Shown here: positions 34,560 through 44,954 of the stretch, piece after piece
Layout of the letters: every line of letters starts with the position of its first letter
Numbering within the stretch: position 1 is the first letter of the stretch
Assembly (NCBI RefSeq): GCF_900186865.1
Contig: NZ_LT906480.1
Span: 3,800,001 to 3,864,000, forward strand
Reading direction: 5' to 3'
Source: Stenotrophomonas maltophilia
GTDB lineage: Bacteria; Pseudomonadota; Gammaproteobacteria; Xanthomonadales; Xanthomonadaceae
DNA: 64,000 nt
Notes under the pieces: generated by a model
What the model was told of the DNA's origin: nothing
What the model saw: the letters and a program-made list of their open reading frames with translations, nothing else
Databases searched by the model: none
Made by a program: the position numbers and the translations under genes

Positions 34560-37500
34560 GGGCGATCCCCAGCAGGTCGTACACGTTACGCATCAGGTCC
34601 AGCTCCTGGTACGGCTTGCCCAGGTAGCGCTGCACACCGATCTCGAAGGCGCGCTGGCGGTGCTTGTCGCCGCTGCGCGAGGTGATCATCACGATCGGCA
34701 CGTCCTTGTAGCGCGGGTCGGCACGCATCGCGGTGGCCAGCTCGTAACCATCCATGCGCGGCATCTCGATGTCCAGCAGCATCAGGTCGGGCACGCGTTC
34801 TTCCAGGCGCTCCAGTGCTTCCACGCCGTCGCGGGCGACGCTGACCTCGAAGTTGTGGCGTTCGAGGATGCGCCCGGTCACCTTGCGCATGGTCAGCGAA
34901 TCGTCCACCACCATCACCAGCGGCACCTGGCGCTCCTGGCGTGGCGCGTTGGCCAGCACCGGCAGCGTCGGGTTGGCGAGGAAGCGGCGCACCAGCGGCG
35001 CGACGTCCAGGATCACCACCACGCGGCCATCGCCGGTGATGGTTGCACCGTAGATGCCCGGTACCGAAGCGATCTGCAGGCCGACCGGCTTGACCACGAT
35101 TTCGCGGTTGCCCAGCACCTGGTCGATCGCCACGGCGGCACGCAGGTCACCAGCACGGACCAGCAGCAGCGGTACCTGGTCCTGGCCATCGGCACGCGCC
35201 GGGGCCTGCCCGACCAGGCTGCCGAGGTCGTACAGCGGATAGTCCTCGCCGCTGTAGCGATAGCTGCTGTCGGCCGCTTCGAAACGCTCGCGCGACAGGC
35301 GGCCGATGCCACTGACCGATGCGACCGGCACCGCAAAGGTGGTTTCGCCGATCTGCACGAACACCGCCTGGGTGACCGCCAGCGTCTGCGGCAGGCGCAG
35401 GGTGAAGCGCACGCCCTGGCCCCGCACTGACTGGATATCGACCGAACCGCCCAGCTGGCGCACTTCGTTGCGCACCACGTCCATGCCCACGCCACGGCCG
35501 GCCAGCTGGCTGACCTGGTCAGCGGTGGTGAAACCAGAGGCGAAGATCAGGTTGTCCAGTTCCTGCTCGTTCGGCTGCGCATCGGCAGCCAGCAGGCCAC
35601 GGTCGATGGCGCGGCGGCGGATCGCCTCGCGGTCCAGGCCGGCGCCGTCGTCGGCCACTTCCAGCACGATTTCCGAGCCTTCGCGGTGCAGGCGGATGGC
35701 GATCTCGCCCTCCTCCGGCTTGCCGGCGGCGCGGCGCTGTTCCGGCGCTTCCAGGCCATGCGCCACGGAGTTGCGCAGCATGTGTTCCAGCGGCGCGACC
35801 ATGCGGTCGAGGACGTTGCGGTCCAGTTCGCCGTGGGTACCTTCCAGGGTCAGGTGGACCTGCTTGCCGGTATCCATGCCGGACTGGCGGACCACGCGGC
35901 GCAGGCGCGGCACCAGACCGTCGAACGGCACCATGCGCGCGCGCATCAGGCCATCCTGCAGTTCCGAGCTGACGCGCGACTGCTGCTGCAGCAGGGAGTC
36001 GTACTGGCGCGACAGATCGTCCAGGACGCCCTGCAGGCCGCCAAGGTCGGCGGCGGACTCGTTCAGCGCACGGCTGAGCTGCTGCAGGGTGGAGAAACGG
36101 TCCAGTTCCAGCGGATCGAACTTCTGGTCCGCCTGGTCCTGCTCGCGCTGGTAGCGGGCGACGATCTGCGCCTCGGTTTCCAGGTCGAGTCGGCGCAGCT
36201 GGTCGCGCAGTCGCGCATTGGTGCGCTCCAGTTCGGCCATGGCACCACGGAAGGCACCCAGCTGCTGTTCCAGACGCGAGCGATAGATCGCCACTTCACC
36301 GGCATGGTTGACCAGGCGGTCGAGCAGGTCGGCGCGCACCCGCACCTGCTCCTGCTGCGGACGCGCCAGCGGATCTTCGTCGGCCACGCCTTCGGCCGGC
36401 AGTGGTGCCGACAGCGGGGCATCGGCCGGCGTCGTCAGCGGGCCCACAGCCTGTGCCGGCACGGCCTCGGCCTCGCTGGCCGCACGCGCGGCCGCAGCGG
36501 CCGCCGCGATATCGGTGGTGGTGCGGACCTCGAAGGCCTCCACCAGATCCTGTGCAGGCGCCACCACGCGGTGGGCACCGGTCCGCGTCAGCAGCTGGTG
36601 CAGGCGGTCGAAGCCGCGCTCCAGCAGCTGCACGTCGCGGCGTTCGATCTCGGTGCGGCCGGCCGCCACGGCTTCCAGCAGGGATTCGATGCTGTGGCCA
36701 AGGTCGCCGATTGCATTGATGCCGGCCATGCGTGCGCCACCCTTCAGGGTGTGCAGGTCACGCTGCAGGCCGGCCAGCACCTCGCGATCCTGCGGCGCAT
36801 TGCGAAGCTCGCTGATCAGGCCATCGCAGTGGTCGAGCAGGTCCTTGCCTTCCTCGACGAAGATGTCGACCAGTTCGCGGTCGTACACGCTGAAGTCGAG
36901 CGCATCGGCGCCATCCGCGGTGTCTTCCAGGGTGGAGGCTTCATCGTGGAGCGGCGCCCGCTCTCCGGCGTCGGCCTCGGCAGGTTCGGCATCGGTGTTG
37001 GCCGTGCCCTGCCCCGGCGCTTCTTCCAGTTCGAAGAACCGCACCGGCTCGGCGGTGGCCTGCAGTGCTTCGGCAGCGCTCACCTCGTTCACCGTCGCCG
37101 GGGACGGCTGATCGGCGCTCTCTCCTTCGCCGACCGCCGCCTCCCCGCCGACGTCCGCATCCTCGGCAAAGGCTTCCGCCTCGCCCGGCGCGAGTTCGCT
37201 GGCCTGGAGGCCGAGCACGGGCCATTGCCCGTCGTCGTCCAGGGTCTGCTCTTCTTCGATCACGTGCAGGCCGGCCTCGAGCGCGGCTGCCAGCGTGACC
37301 GGTTCTGCAAAACCCGGCGCAGCCATTTCATCCTGCAGGCTCGACAGCCCGCTGTCGAGTGGCAGTGCAGCAGCGTCGTCGTCGAGGCTGGCGTCGGCAT
37401 CGCCCAGATCAGCGGACATCGACGTATTCAGGTCGATTGCGTCAACCTCCGCGGACACCGGCATCTCATCGGCGTCGCGGTCATCCACCGGCAGCGCGCG

Positions 37501-40500
37501 GGCATCGAGGTAGGGCGACAGATCGTCGGCCATGGTCAGATCAGCGTCGTCGACCGTCGTGATCGTGGGCACGGCATCTGCTTCGGCCACTTCGACAACA
37601 GGCGCCCTCTCGACCGGCTGGATCGATTCAATCGCGCAGGTGTCCGCCACGGCAGGTTCACCTTCGCCCGGCACCGACGGCCAGCCGGCGTCGAAGTAAC
37701 GCGAAAGATCGTCGCTGGCGGTCAGCTCGCCCACGTCCAGGCCGCTGTCGGCCGCGATGTCCAGCGTCTGCGGGTCGGTTGCAGCTGGAACCGGTTCCAG
37801 CGCATCTTCGGCAAGCGGCTGCGGCTCGGCAATGAGATCGGGCGCCACATCGAAAGCGGACGCCATGCTGGTTTCGTCCAGCGTGTCCAGCCCGGCCAGC
37901 GGCGCTTCGGCTTCGGATGCCCGCCCGACATCAGGCGCCAGCGCGATGCCCTCTTCATCCTCGTCCTCCAGCCCGACCATCGGCCAGCGCGCTTCCGGCA
38001 GTTCACCGGCCAGCGCCTGCAGGCGCTGTACCAGCGCTTCCTGTGGCGTGATGCGCGGCTGCTCGGCCTGCAGCGCTTCCATGGTCGCGGTGATCGCCTG
38101 CGCGGTCGCATCCAGCGCAGCCACGCCCTCGTCGCCCGGCACCACGTCTGCAGCCAGCGCGCGCTTGATGTAGGACTCGGCACCGCCGGTAACGGCAGTG
38201 ATTTCCGGCACTTCCGTCATCGCGAAGGCGCCGTTCATGGTGTGCACCGCGCGCAGCAGCGCGTCGCTGACCGGCTGCGGCGCCTGCTGTGCCAAGCGCA
38301 GCCAGTCCTGCAGGGTCGCCTGGTGGACTTCCACTTCGGCTTCCAGGATCTCGCGCAGCACGCTGTCGATGTTGGCTGGCGTGCCCAATGCTTCGGGCGC
38401 CGGGTCCGCATGGGCTTCAGCCTGCACCGACGCCATTGCTTCGGCTTCGAGAATGCGGCTGATCTCGTCCTCGCCATCGGCTTCGACCACCGGTGCGGCG
38501 GGAGCGGCCGCAACCGGCAGCGGTACGTAATAGGTTTCCTCACCCGCGCCGACGCGATCGGCAATGGCCTGCATCGCCTGCAGGTCCACGCTGATCCGCT
38601 GGCCATGACGCAACGCGGCGTTCAGCTGCGGCAGCGCGGCATGCGCGTTGTCGACCATGGCCAGCACGGCTGGCGTCGCCGGGCGGCTGCCGTCGAGCAC
38701 GCGGTTGAGCATGCCCTCGATCTTCCACGCAAATTCGCCCAGGGTGCGTGCACCGACCAGTCGGCCACTGCCCTTGAGCGTATGGAAGATGCGACGGATG
38801 GGACGCAGACGGTCCATGTTGTCCGGCTGCATGCGCCATGCCGGCAGCAACGTTCCGAGGTTGGCCAGTTCGTCGTCGAACTCTTCCAGGAACACCTCGC
38901 GGATGTCCTCGTCGATGTTCTCGGCATCGTCGTCGAAGCCGGCCTCGAAGCCGGCGTCTGCATCTTCCGCGCTGCCCACGGCGACTGGCGCTTCCGCATC
39001 AGCCGGCGTCGGGGTCGCCTGCGGATTGAAGTCCGCGGCGGCAGCGCTCAGCTCGGCAAAGAACTGCGCGTCGGCTTCGCTGAAATCAATCGGTGCGATG
39101 GTGTCGATGTCGATCATCGACACCGCCGCTGCCGGCACATCGGCAAGCGGTGCGGGCGCTTCCACCGGCACATCCACGGGGGTGATGTCCGGCTCTGCGG
39201 CAGCCGGGCTCTCTTCCACCACCGCAGGGGCAGTGGCATCGATGCTCTCCAGCGACGGATGCAGCCCGGCAGCGTCCTCCAGCGACAATGCCTCCATCGC
39301 ATGCAGCGACAACACGTCATCGGCATTGTCCAGCGCATCGGCATCGAAACGGAACACGACGTCGTCACTTGCAGAAAACGCGTCATGTTCGGCGGCCACC
39401 GGGTCGAACCCCGGTGCGGCATGCGCGCCGGTCTCGATGGACAGCGACGCGTCGGCGGCGTCCTCTACGTCCAGGCCGGTTGTCGCATCGGACTGCACTG
39501 GCAGAGCCGCCTCCGACAGCGTCCAATGGGCGGCGGCGCCCTGCCCTGCATCGAGCTGTTCGAAACTGACCGGATCGAAGCTGGCAAACGTCGGACTGCG
39601 CTCATCGTCCGCTGGAGCGAGCGGATCGGTCTCAGGATGGAACGGTGCCAGATCCCATTGCGGGACCTCGGGTGCAGGTGCACTGGAGGCGGCAAAGACC
39701 AGCGGTGCATCCGACTCGTCACGCAGCGACAGCGGCGCGGAGGCGACGGATCCCAGCCCACCAAACATCAAGCTGTTGTCCGCCGCTGCCGGCGAAGGCG
39801 TGGCCGGTGGCGGATCGAAGGTGAAGTCCGGCAGCGGTACCGGCACCTCACCGGGTGCCGGCGCGGCCGACTGTACCGGGATCTCGATGTGCTCTGGCTG
39901 CAGTGCCTCGCCCTGCAGCACGACCGGCTCACGCTCGATCGACTGCGGCACGGACGCTGCCGGCTCAGCCGCATCGTGGTCCGGCAACGGCCAGTAGCGC
40001 AGCGCCTCAAGGCTGCTGCGGGTGATGTCGAGGATGTCCTCGCGACCCGGGCGGCGGTCGCGCAGGGCTTCGAGGTAGTACTCCAGGCTGGCCATGGCGT
40101 CGGCCAGCGTGTCCAGCTGGCGGCCACTCGGCACGCGCTGGCGACCGATCAGCTCGGCTTCGATGTACTGCTGCACACCGCGCAGGTAATCGGCGGCGGT
40201 ACCCAGGTCGAGCATGCGCAGCGCACCGGACACATCGCCCAGCAGGCGCGGCACGTCGTGCAGCTCGGCATGGTTCCAGCTGGTTTCAATGAACGCGACG
40301 AAGTGCTCGCGCGCGGCGGCGAAGTTGGCGATGGCCTCGTGCGCCAGCACCTCTACCGTGCGCCGGTTCTCCACTGCGCTCGGATCGTCCTGGCCACTGC
40401 CGCCGGCGCCCAGATGGGCGACCTGGTCATCCAGCGACGCATCCACGTAGAGCAGCGCCCCGGCGATATCCAGCAGCAGGTTTTCGTCGATCTGCTGGCG

Positions 40501-41223
40501 GCCCTCGACCACGCCACGCAGGGCATCACGTTGCTGCACGACCACGCCGCGGGCCACGCCCAGGCCCATCATGCCCAGCGTATCGGCGACCGCACCGAGC
40601 TCGTTGGCCTGGGTCTGCAGCTGCTCCGGCGCACCGCCGGTACGCAGGTGCAGGTCCAGCGCATCCTTGATGCGCAGCAGTTCTTCCTTCACTGCACTGC
40701 CCACGGTATCGAGCAGCTCGCGGTTGCGCCCGCTCAGGCTGCCACGGGCATGGTCCAGCTCGGCCTCGGTGGCGGTGATGCTGTCCGGTGCGAATGCCAG
40801 CAGCACGCTGTCATGCACGCCCTCTTCGCCACGTGCGGCACGGATCTCGTTCAGCAGCGGCATCAGCACGATCGGGATGTCACGGTGACCGTTCTGCAGG
40901 CGCTCCAGGTAATCGGGCAGCAGCACGCTGCCACGCATCAGAGTCGCGCAGGCTTCATCCCGATCGGCCACGCCACCGGCGCCGATGGCATTGGCCAGCT
41001 GTTCCAGCTCCTCGGCCACCATGGCCGGGGCGTACAGCTCGACCATGCGCAGGGTGCCCTGTACCTGGTGCAGGTAGCCGGCGCAGATGCGCATGCGGCT
41101 GGCGTCGGTCGGGTCTTCCGCGTAGTACTCGACTTCGTTGCGCACCTGGCGCAGGGTCTCGTCCAGCTCGGGCTTGACCCAGCCCAGCGCTGCGTGGCTC
41201 ATCGCATCGCGCAGACTGCTCAT
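34546..41223 (-). CDS. chpA: ChpA, hybrid chemotaxis histidine kinase of the Pil-Chp system
   Basis: A 2225-residue CheA-type kinase/response-regulator hybrid controlling type IV pilus twitching. Order: N-terminal HPt-like helical bundles; a long acidic Ala/Glu-rich linker (about 470-780); HPt with HTLKGSGRL (His814); an HPt-like domain with HTMNGAFAM (His994, Lys replaced by Asn); a second acidic linker; HPt with HTLKGGARM (His1491); dimerisation and HATPase domains (N box LRNSVAHG near 1818, EVADDGAGLD); CheW domain; receiver domain with Asp2151 in LLDIEMPRMDG. GGAG lies seven bases before the ATG at 41223. Confidence 0.96.
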   Translation of the reverse strand: MSSLRDAMSHAALGWVKPELDETLRQVRNEVEYYAEDPTDASRMRICAGYLHQVQGTLRMVELYAPAMVAEELEQLANAIGAGGVADRDEACATLMRGSVLLPDYLERLQNGHRDIPIVLMPLLNEIRAARGEEGVHDSVLLAFAPDSITATEAELDHARGSLSGRNRELLDTVGSAVKEELLRIKDALDLHLRTGGAPEQLQTQANELGAVADTLGMMGLGVARGVVVQQRDALRGVVEGRQQIDENLLLDIAGALLYVDASLDDQVAHLGAGGSGQDDPSAVENRRTVEVLAHEAIANFAAAREHFVAFIETSWNHAELHDVPRLLGDVSGALRMLDLGTAADYLRGVQQYIEAELIGRQRVPSGRQLDTLADAMASLEYYLEALRDRRPGREDILDITRSSLEALRYWPLPDHDAAEPAASVPQSIEREPVVLQGEALQPEHIEIPVQSAAPAPGEVPVPLPDFTFDPPPATPSPAAADNSLMFGGLGSVASAPLSLRDESDAPLVFAASSAPAPEVPQWDLAPFHPETDPLAPADDERSPTFASFDPVSFEQLDAGQGAAAHWTLSEAALPVQSDATTGLDVEDAADASLSIETGAHAAPGFDPVAAEHDAFSASDDVVFRFDADALDNADDVLSLHAMEALSLEDAAGLHPSLESIDATAPAVVEESPAAAEPDITPVDVPVEAPAPLADVPAAAVSMIDIDTIAPIDFSEADAQFFAELSAAAADFNPQATPTPADAEAPVAVGSAEDADAGFEAGFDDDAENIDEDIREVFLEEFDDELANLGTLLPAWRMQPDNMDRLRPIRRIFHTLKGSGRLVGARTLGEFAWKIEGMLNRVLDGSRPATPAVLAMVDNAHAALPQLNAALRHGQRISVDLQAMQAIADRVGAGEETYYVPLPVAAAPAAPVVEADGEDEISRILEAEAMASVQAEAHADPAPEALGTPANIDSVLREILEAEVEVHQATLQDWLRLAQQAPQPVSDALLRAVHTMNGAFAMTEVPEITAVTGGAESYIKRALAADVVPGDEGVAALDATAQAITATMEALQAEQPRITPQEALVQRLQALAGELPEARWPMVGLEDEDEEGIALAPDVGRASEAEAPLAGLDTLDETSMASAFDVAPDLIAEPQPLAEDALEPVPAATDPQTLDIAADSGLDVGELTASDDLSRYFDAGWPSVPGEGEPAVADTCAIESIQPVERAPVVEVAEADAVPTITTVDDADLTMADDLSPYLDARALPVDDRDADEMPVSAEVDAIDLNTSMSADLGDADASLDDDAAALPLDSGLSSLQDEMAAPGFAEPVTLAAALEAGLHVIEEEQTLDDDGQWPVLGLQASELAPGEAEAFAEDADVGGEAAVGEGESADQPSPATVNEVSAAEALQATAEPVRFFELEEAPGQGTANTDAEPAEADAGERAPLHDEASTLEDTADGADALDFSVYDRELVDIFVEEGKDLLDHCDGLISELRNAPQDREVLAGLQRDLHTLKGGARMAGINAIGDLGHSIESLLEAVAAGRTEIERRDVQLLERGFDRLHQLLTRTGAHRVVAPAQDLVEAFEVRTTTDIAAAAAAARAASEAEAVPAQAVGPLTTPADAPLSAPLPAEGVADEDPLARPQQEQVRVRADLLDRLVNHAGEVAIYRSRLEQQLGAFRGAMAELERTNARLRDQLRRLDLETEAQIVARYQREQDQADQKFDPLELDRFSTLQQLSRALNESAADLGGLQGVLDDLSRQYDSLLQQQSRVSSELQDGLMRARMVPFDGLVPRLRRVVRQSGMDTGKQVHLTLEGTHGELDRNVLDRMVAPLEHMLRNSVAHGLEAPEQRRAAGKPEEGEIAIRLHREGSEIVLEVADDGAGLDREAIRRRAIDRGLLAADAQPNEQELDNLIFASGFTTADQVSQLAGRGVGMDVVRNEVRQLGGSVDIQSVRGQGVRFTLRLPQTLAVTQAVFVQIGETTFAVPVASVSGIGRLSRERFEAADSSYRYSGEDYPLYDLGSLVGQAPARADGQDQVPLLLVRAGDLRAAVAIDQVLGNREIVVKPVGLQIASVPGIYGATITGDGRVVVILDVAPLVRRFLANPTLPVLANAPRQERQVPLVMVVDDSLTMRKVTGRILERHNFEVSVARDGVEALERLEERVPDLMLLDIEMPRMDGYELATAMRADPRYKDVPIVMITSRSGDKHRQRAFEIGVQRYLGKPYQELDLMRNVYDLLGIARVRE

Positions 41224-41323
41224 GGACGCGCTCCGTTCGCCGCCGCGCGGAAGCCGCGCGAGTTCTGGCGTGGGGAATGGAAATGCTTCATCGACTGGTT
41301 CCTTGCTCGCCGCCCTGCCCGCG

Positions 41324-43360
41324 TCACGCCGGCAGCTTGAAGTCGGCGACCGAACGACGCAGGTCGGCCGCCAGCTGCGCGAGGTGGCCGATCGATTCGG
41401 CGGTCTGCCCGGCACCCTGCGAGGTCTGGCCGGTGATCTGCCGGATCACGCCCATGGTGCGGGTGATGTCCGAGGCCGCAGCCGACTGCTGCTGGGCGGC
41501 GATGGAGATGTTCTTGATGAGGGTGTTCAGTGCATTGGACACGCGCTCGATCTCGGTCAGCGCGGTGCCGGCGTCCTCGGCCAGACGTGCACCGGACACC
41601 ACTTCGGCGGTGGTCTGTTCCATCGAGGTGACCGCTTCGTTGGTATCGGCCTGAATGGCCTGCACCAGGTTCTCGATGCGTCGGGTCGCGCCGGAGGTAC
41701 GTTCTGCCAGGCGCTGCACTTCGTCGGCCACGACCGCGAAACCGCGGCCCGCTTCACCTGCCGAGGCCGCCTGGACCGCTGCGTTCAACGCCAGGATGTT
41801 GGTCTGTTCGGAAATGTCGTTGATCAGTTCCACGATCGAGCCGATTTCCTGCGACGACTCACCCAGGCGCTTGATGCGCTTGGAGGTTTCCTGGATCTGG
41901 TCACGGATCTGGTCCATGCCCTGGATGGTCTCGCGCACCACGCCGGCACCTTCGGCGGCGATCACCACCGAACGTTGTGCCACGTCGGCCGACTCGGCCG
42001 AGTTGCGCGACACCTGTTCGATGCTCGCCGCGATTTCGCCGATGCGGTCCGACGCCGAGGTGATCTGGTTGGCCTGGTGGCCCGCCGCCTCTGCCAGCTG
42101 CATGGCGGTGGCCTGGGTTTCCTGGGTGGACAGCGCGACCTTGGCCGAGGTGTCGTTGATGGTGGTCACCAGGTGGCGCAGCTCGTCGACGGCGTAGTTG
42201 ATTGCGTCGGCGATGGCGCCGGTCATGTCCTCGGTCACCGAGGCCTTCACCGTCAGGTCGCCCTCACCCAGCGAGGAGATTTCGTCCAGCAGCCGCATGA
42301 TCGCCTGCTGGTTGCGGCTGTTGAATTCCACCTGGGTCTGGTAGCGCAGTTCCTGCTCGCGCGAGCGGCTGCGCACGTTGGTGGAAACGAAGCCGATGAT
42401 CGCGATCAGCGACAGCGCACCGGACACCACACCGATCCAGAAGTTCGGGAACAGGCGGGTGTCAGACACCGAGCCGAACGAGGAGAACGCGTCGAACAGC
42501 TTGCGGCTGTCATCCAGCATGTGGGCCGAACCCTGGCCCAGCGCGGTGGCGGCGGACTGCGCCGCGAACAGCTGGCGCGAGCTGGCCAGGATCGCGTCAG
42601 CGTCCTGCTTCATCGCTTCCCACTTCTGCTGCGACTGCTCCAGTGCGGCGACGGCGGCGGCACCGCGCACGGCGGTGATGCCCAGTTCCTCGTTGCCGTT
42701 GCGCAGGCCGTCGAGCACCTGCGAGAACACGGTGATGTCGCGTGCCAGTGCATCGCCGGACGTCGCTGCGGCGCTGCCACCGGCGCGCATTTCGGTCACG
42801 CGACGGGCCATGGAGCCGGCCACCACCACCTGCTGCAGGGCGCTGTACACCTGCGACGACGGCGCGCCGGAGGCCGACATCGCACGCACCAGCTCGTTCA
42901 GCTGGGCCTGCAGGCCCGGCACCGCACCGGTGAAGTTGTTGGCGTTGCCGGCCAGCGCCAGCACCGCCGGTTCACTGGCGACCAGCTGCCCGGCCTGCTT
43001 GCCCAGCGGCGCCCAGGTCTCGCCCAGGGTGGCGATGGCACCGGACACGCCCGGCTCCTTGCCGTAGCGCCCCTGCAGTGTCGACACGTTCTGTTCGATC
43101 GCGTTGCGGGTCGCCTTGAAAGCGGTGAACGCCTGCGCGTTGCCGCCCACGGCGTCACGGCCCTGGTTGGCCAGCTGCTGTGACAGCACCTGCAGGTCGG
43201 CCGCCTTGGAACCGGCATCGGCCAGGCGACTGCCCTGCCAGGTGGCGACGCCGGTGTTGACGCCGAACAGGATCATCGATGCCAGCAGCAGGAACAGCCA
43301 GAGGTTGCTGCCGCCCAGCCGCAGCTTGCCGGTCTTGGTGGCGTCCGAAGCAGTACTCAT
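41324..43360 (-). CDS. pilJ: Type IV pilus methyl-accepting chemotaxis protein PilJ
   Basis: A 678-residue inner-membrane receptor. TM1 is at about residues 20-40 and TM2 at about 305-330 around a large helical periplasmic domain; a HAMP-like linker and the signalling domain follow ([36 protein letters not shown]). It feeds pilus signals to ChpA. The tail ends at FKLPA with no CheR-binding pentapeptide. It lies between pilI and chpA in the operon; 100 bases separate it from chpA. Confidence 0.95.
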   Translation of the reverse strand: MSTASDATKTGKLRLGGSNLWLFLLLASMILFGVNTGVATWQGSRLADAGSKAADLQVLSQQLANQGRDAVGGNAQAFTAFKATRNAIEQNVSTLQGRYGKEPGVSGAIATLGETWAPLGKQAGQLVASEPAVLALAGNANNFTGAVPGLQAQLNELVRAMSASGAPSSQVYSALQQVVVAGSMARRVTEMRAGGSAAATSGDALARDITVFSQVLDGLRNGNEELGITAVRGAAAVAALEQSQQKWEAMKQDADAILASSRQLFAAQSAATALGQGSAHMLDDSRKLFDAFSSFGSVSDTRLFPNFWIGVVSGALSLIAIIGFVSTNVRSRSREQELRYQTQVEFNSRNQQAIMRLLDEISSLGEGDLTVKASVTEDMTGAIADAINYAVDELRHLVTTINDTSAKVALSTQETQATAMQLAEAAGHQANQITSASDRIGEIAASIEQVSRNSAESADVAQRSVVIAAEGAGVVRETIQGMDQIRDQIQETSKRIKRLGESSQEIGSIVELINDISEQTNILALNAAVQAASAGEAGRGFAVVADEVQRLAERTSGATRRIENLVQAIQADTNEAVTSMEQTTAEVVSGARLAEDAGTALTEIERVSNALNTLIKNISIAAQQQSAAASDITRTMGVIRQITGQTSQGAGQTAESIGHLAQLAADLRRSVADFKLPA

Positions 43361-43401
43361 CGTTCAACCTCGATCTTCAATGCAGGGGGCGATGCCCGGC
43401 C

Positions 43402-43932
43402 TCAGGCCGCGGCTTGCCGGAATTCAGGGGTACGCGACAGCAGCGAGAGGGAGAACACGCCCCAGTCGTGGCCGTCGGCGTGGAAGGCGCGATCGACGAA
43501 GTGGCCGTAGCGCCCTTCGGCCAGCGTGCCGGCCGCGATCTGCTGGTCCAGTTCAAAGCTGCGCTGGCCGAACAGTTCATCGATGGTCAGGGCGACGTCG
43601 CCGCCGGCCTGGCGCATGATCAGCACGCGCTGGCCTTCCTGCTGCACGGTACGCGTGCCTTCCAGGAAGTACTTCAGGTCGACCACCGGGAACAGGTTAC
43701 CGCGCAGATTGCCCACGCCCAGCAGCCACGGCTGCGCGCACGGCACCGGGGTCACCGGCGGCATCGGCACGATTTCAACCACTTCGCGGAAATCGGACAC
43801 CAGCCGGCGCTGGCCGACGCGGTAACCCACGCCACGCCAGAGGTCCTGGGCGAACTGCCGCTCGGGCAGCTGCACCGCATGGGCCAGGCTGCGCCGTTCG
43901 TAGGCTTCGAGAATGTCGAAGGGCGAGCGCAT
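43402..43932 (-). CDS. pilI: CheW-like twitching motility protein PilI
   Basis: A 176-residue CheW-domain adaptor coupling PilJ to ChpA. Motifs include VGQRRLVSDFREVVEIVPMP, the LGVGNLRGNLFPVVDLKYFL region typical of CheW, and DELFGQRSFELDQ. Its ATG overlaps the pilH stop by one base (TGATG). Confidence 0.93.
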   Translation of the reverse strand: MRSPFDILEAYERRSLAHAVQLPERQFAQDLWRGVGYRVGQRRLVSDFREVVEIVPMPPVTPVPCAQPWLLGVGNLRGNLFPVVDLKYFLEGTRTVQQEGQRVLIMRQAGGDVALTIDELFGQRSFELDQQIAAGTLAEGRYGHFVDRAFHADGHDWGVFSLSLLSRTPEFRQAAA

Positions 43933-44294
43933 CAGGCCACCAGTTCGTTGATCCGCGCGATCAGTTCATCCTCGCGCGGCGGCTTGACGATGTAATCGGC
44001 CGCGCCCTGGCGCAGGCCCCATGCCTTGTCGGTTTCCATCGCCTTGGTGCTGACGATGATCACCGGGATGTGCTTGATCGCCGCATCACGGGCCATCGCG
44101 CGGGTGGCCTGGAAGCCGCTCATGCCGGGCAGGACCACGTCCATCAGCACCAGCTGCGGCACCTGGTCGCGGACCAGCTGCAGTCCATCCTCGGCATTGT
44201 CCGCCTCCAGCACCTCGTGGCCGGCACGGCGCAGCCACTGGGTGAACACCGCGCGGTCGGTCGGTGAATCCTCGATCAGAACGATACGAGCCAT
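43932..44294 (-). CDS. pilH: Response regulator PilH
   Basis: A 120-residue stand-alone CheY-like receiver. Conserved residues: acidic pair in IEDSPTDRA, phospho-Asp in LVLMDVVLPGMSG (about residue 52), Thr/Ser in IIVSTKAMETD and Lys in DYIVKPPREDE. In P. aeruginosa PilH opposes or modulates PilG signalling to the retraction motors. It starts 18 bases after pilG. Confidence 0.93.
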   Translation of the reverse strand: MARIVLIEDSPTDRAVFTQWLRRAGHEVLEADNAEDGLQLVRDQVPQLVLMDVVLPGMSGFQATRAMARDAAIKHIPVIIVSTKAMETDKAWGLRQGAADYIVKPPREDELIARINELVA

Positions 44295-44312
44295 TGTGCC
44301 TTTCCCCCCTGG

Positions 44313-44714
44313 TCAGGCGTTGACGTATGTGCGGATGGCACCCAGCAGTTCTTCACGCGTGAAAGGCTTCGTCAGGTACTGCTCCGAGCCGACGATGCGT
44401 CCCCGCGCCTTGTCGAACAGGCCATCCTTGGACGAGAGCATGATGACCGGGGTCGCCTTGAACAGCTGGTTGCCCTTGATCAGCGCACAGGTCTGGTACC
44501 CGTCCAGGCGCGGCATCATGATGTCGACGAAGATGATCTGCGGCTGCTGGTCTGCGATCTTCGCAAGCGCTTCGAAGCCGTCGGTGGCGGTGACCACCTC
44601 GCAGCCTTCGCGCTTGAGCAGCGTTTCCGCAGTCCTGCGGATGGTCTTCGAATCATCGATGACCATCACCCGGAGTCCTGCGAGTTCCCCGCCCGCAGTC
44701 GTGTTTTCAGTCAT
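44313..44714 (-). CDS. pilG: Response regulator PilG
   Basis: A 133-residue CheY-like receiver, first gene of the Pil-Chp operon. It shows MVIDDSKTIRRTAETLLKRE, phospho-Asp in IIFVDIMMPRLDG (about residue 60), MLSSKDGLFDKAR and the Lys in EQYLTKPFTREE. PilG is the output regulator that promotes pilus extension and cAMP signalling in Pseudomonas. GGGGAT precedes the ATG, and a good promoter lies at 44770-44799. Confidence 0.94.
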   Translation of the reverse strand: MTENTTAGGELAGLRVMVIDDSKTIRRTAETLLKREGCEVVTATDGFEALAKIADQQPQIIFVDIMMPRLDGYQTCALIKGNQLFKATPVIMLSSKDGLFDKARGRIVGSEQYLTKPFTREELLGAIRTYVNA

Positions 44715-44769
44715 TGCCTATCCCCAAGCGCACGGCCCGATCTCTGGCGGGGGCCGCTACGAAAGCGTA

Positions 44770-44799
44770 TCTATATCGCACTTTCCGCGCCCGCTTCAA
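44770..44799 (-). promoter_or_regulatory. Candidate promoter of the pilG-chpC operon
   Basis: On the minus strand TTGAAG (44794-44799), an 18-base spacer and TATAGA (44770-44775) give a 50-base leader before pilG. It sits in the region divergent from gshB. Confidence 0.6.
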
Positions 44800-44954
44800 G
44801 GCCGCCCCATGGCGCGGGGCATGGCACCCCCCTGAACGTGACGGGTTTCGCAATGCGTGCGCGACCGCCGGGCGGACGCTGCGTTGCAGGACGGCGGGGA
44901 GGCGCGCGAGCGGCGTTGCCGCTACCATCAACGCCTTGCCTGACAGGTGCGCCC

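Noticed and set aside
35686..41340. An 1884-codon open frame on the plus strand opposite chpA, and similar long frames opposite the TonB receptor, fadE, mrcB and relA.
   Set aside because: High-GC codon use leaves antisense frames open. Their translations have odd composition (His/Arg/Gln/Val-rich) and no domains, while the opposite strand carries clear family motifs.
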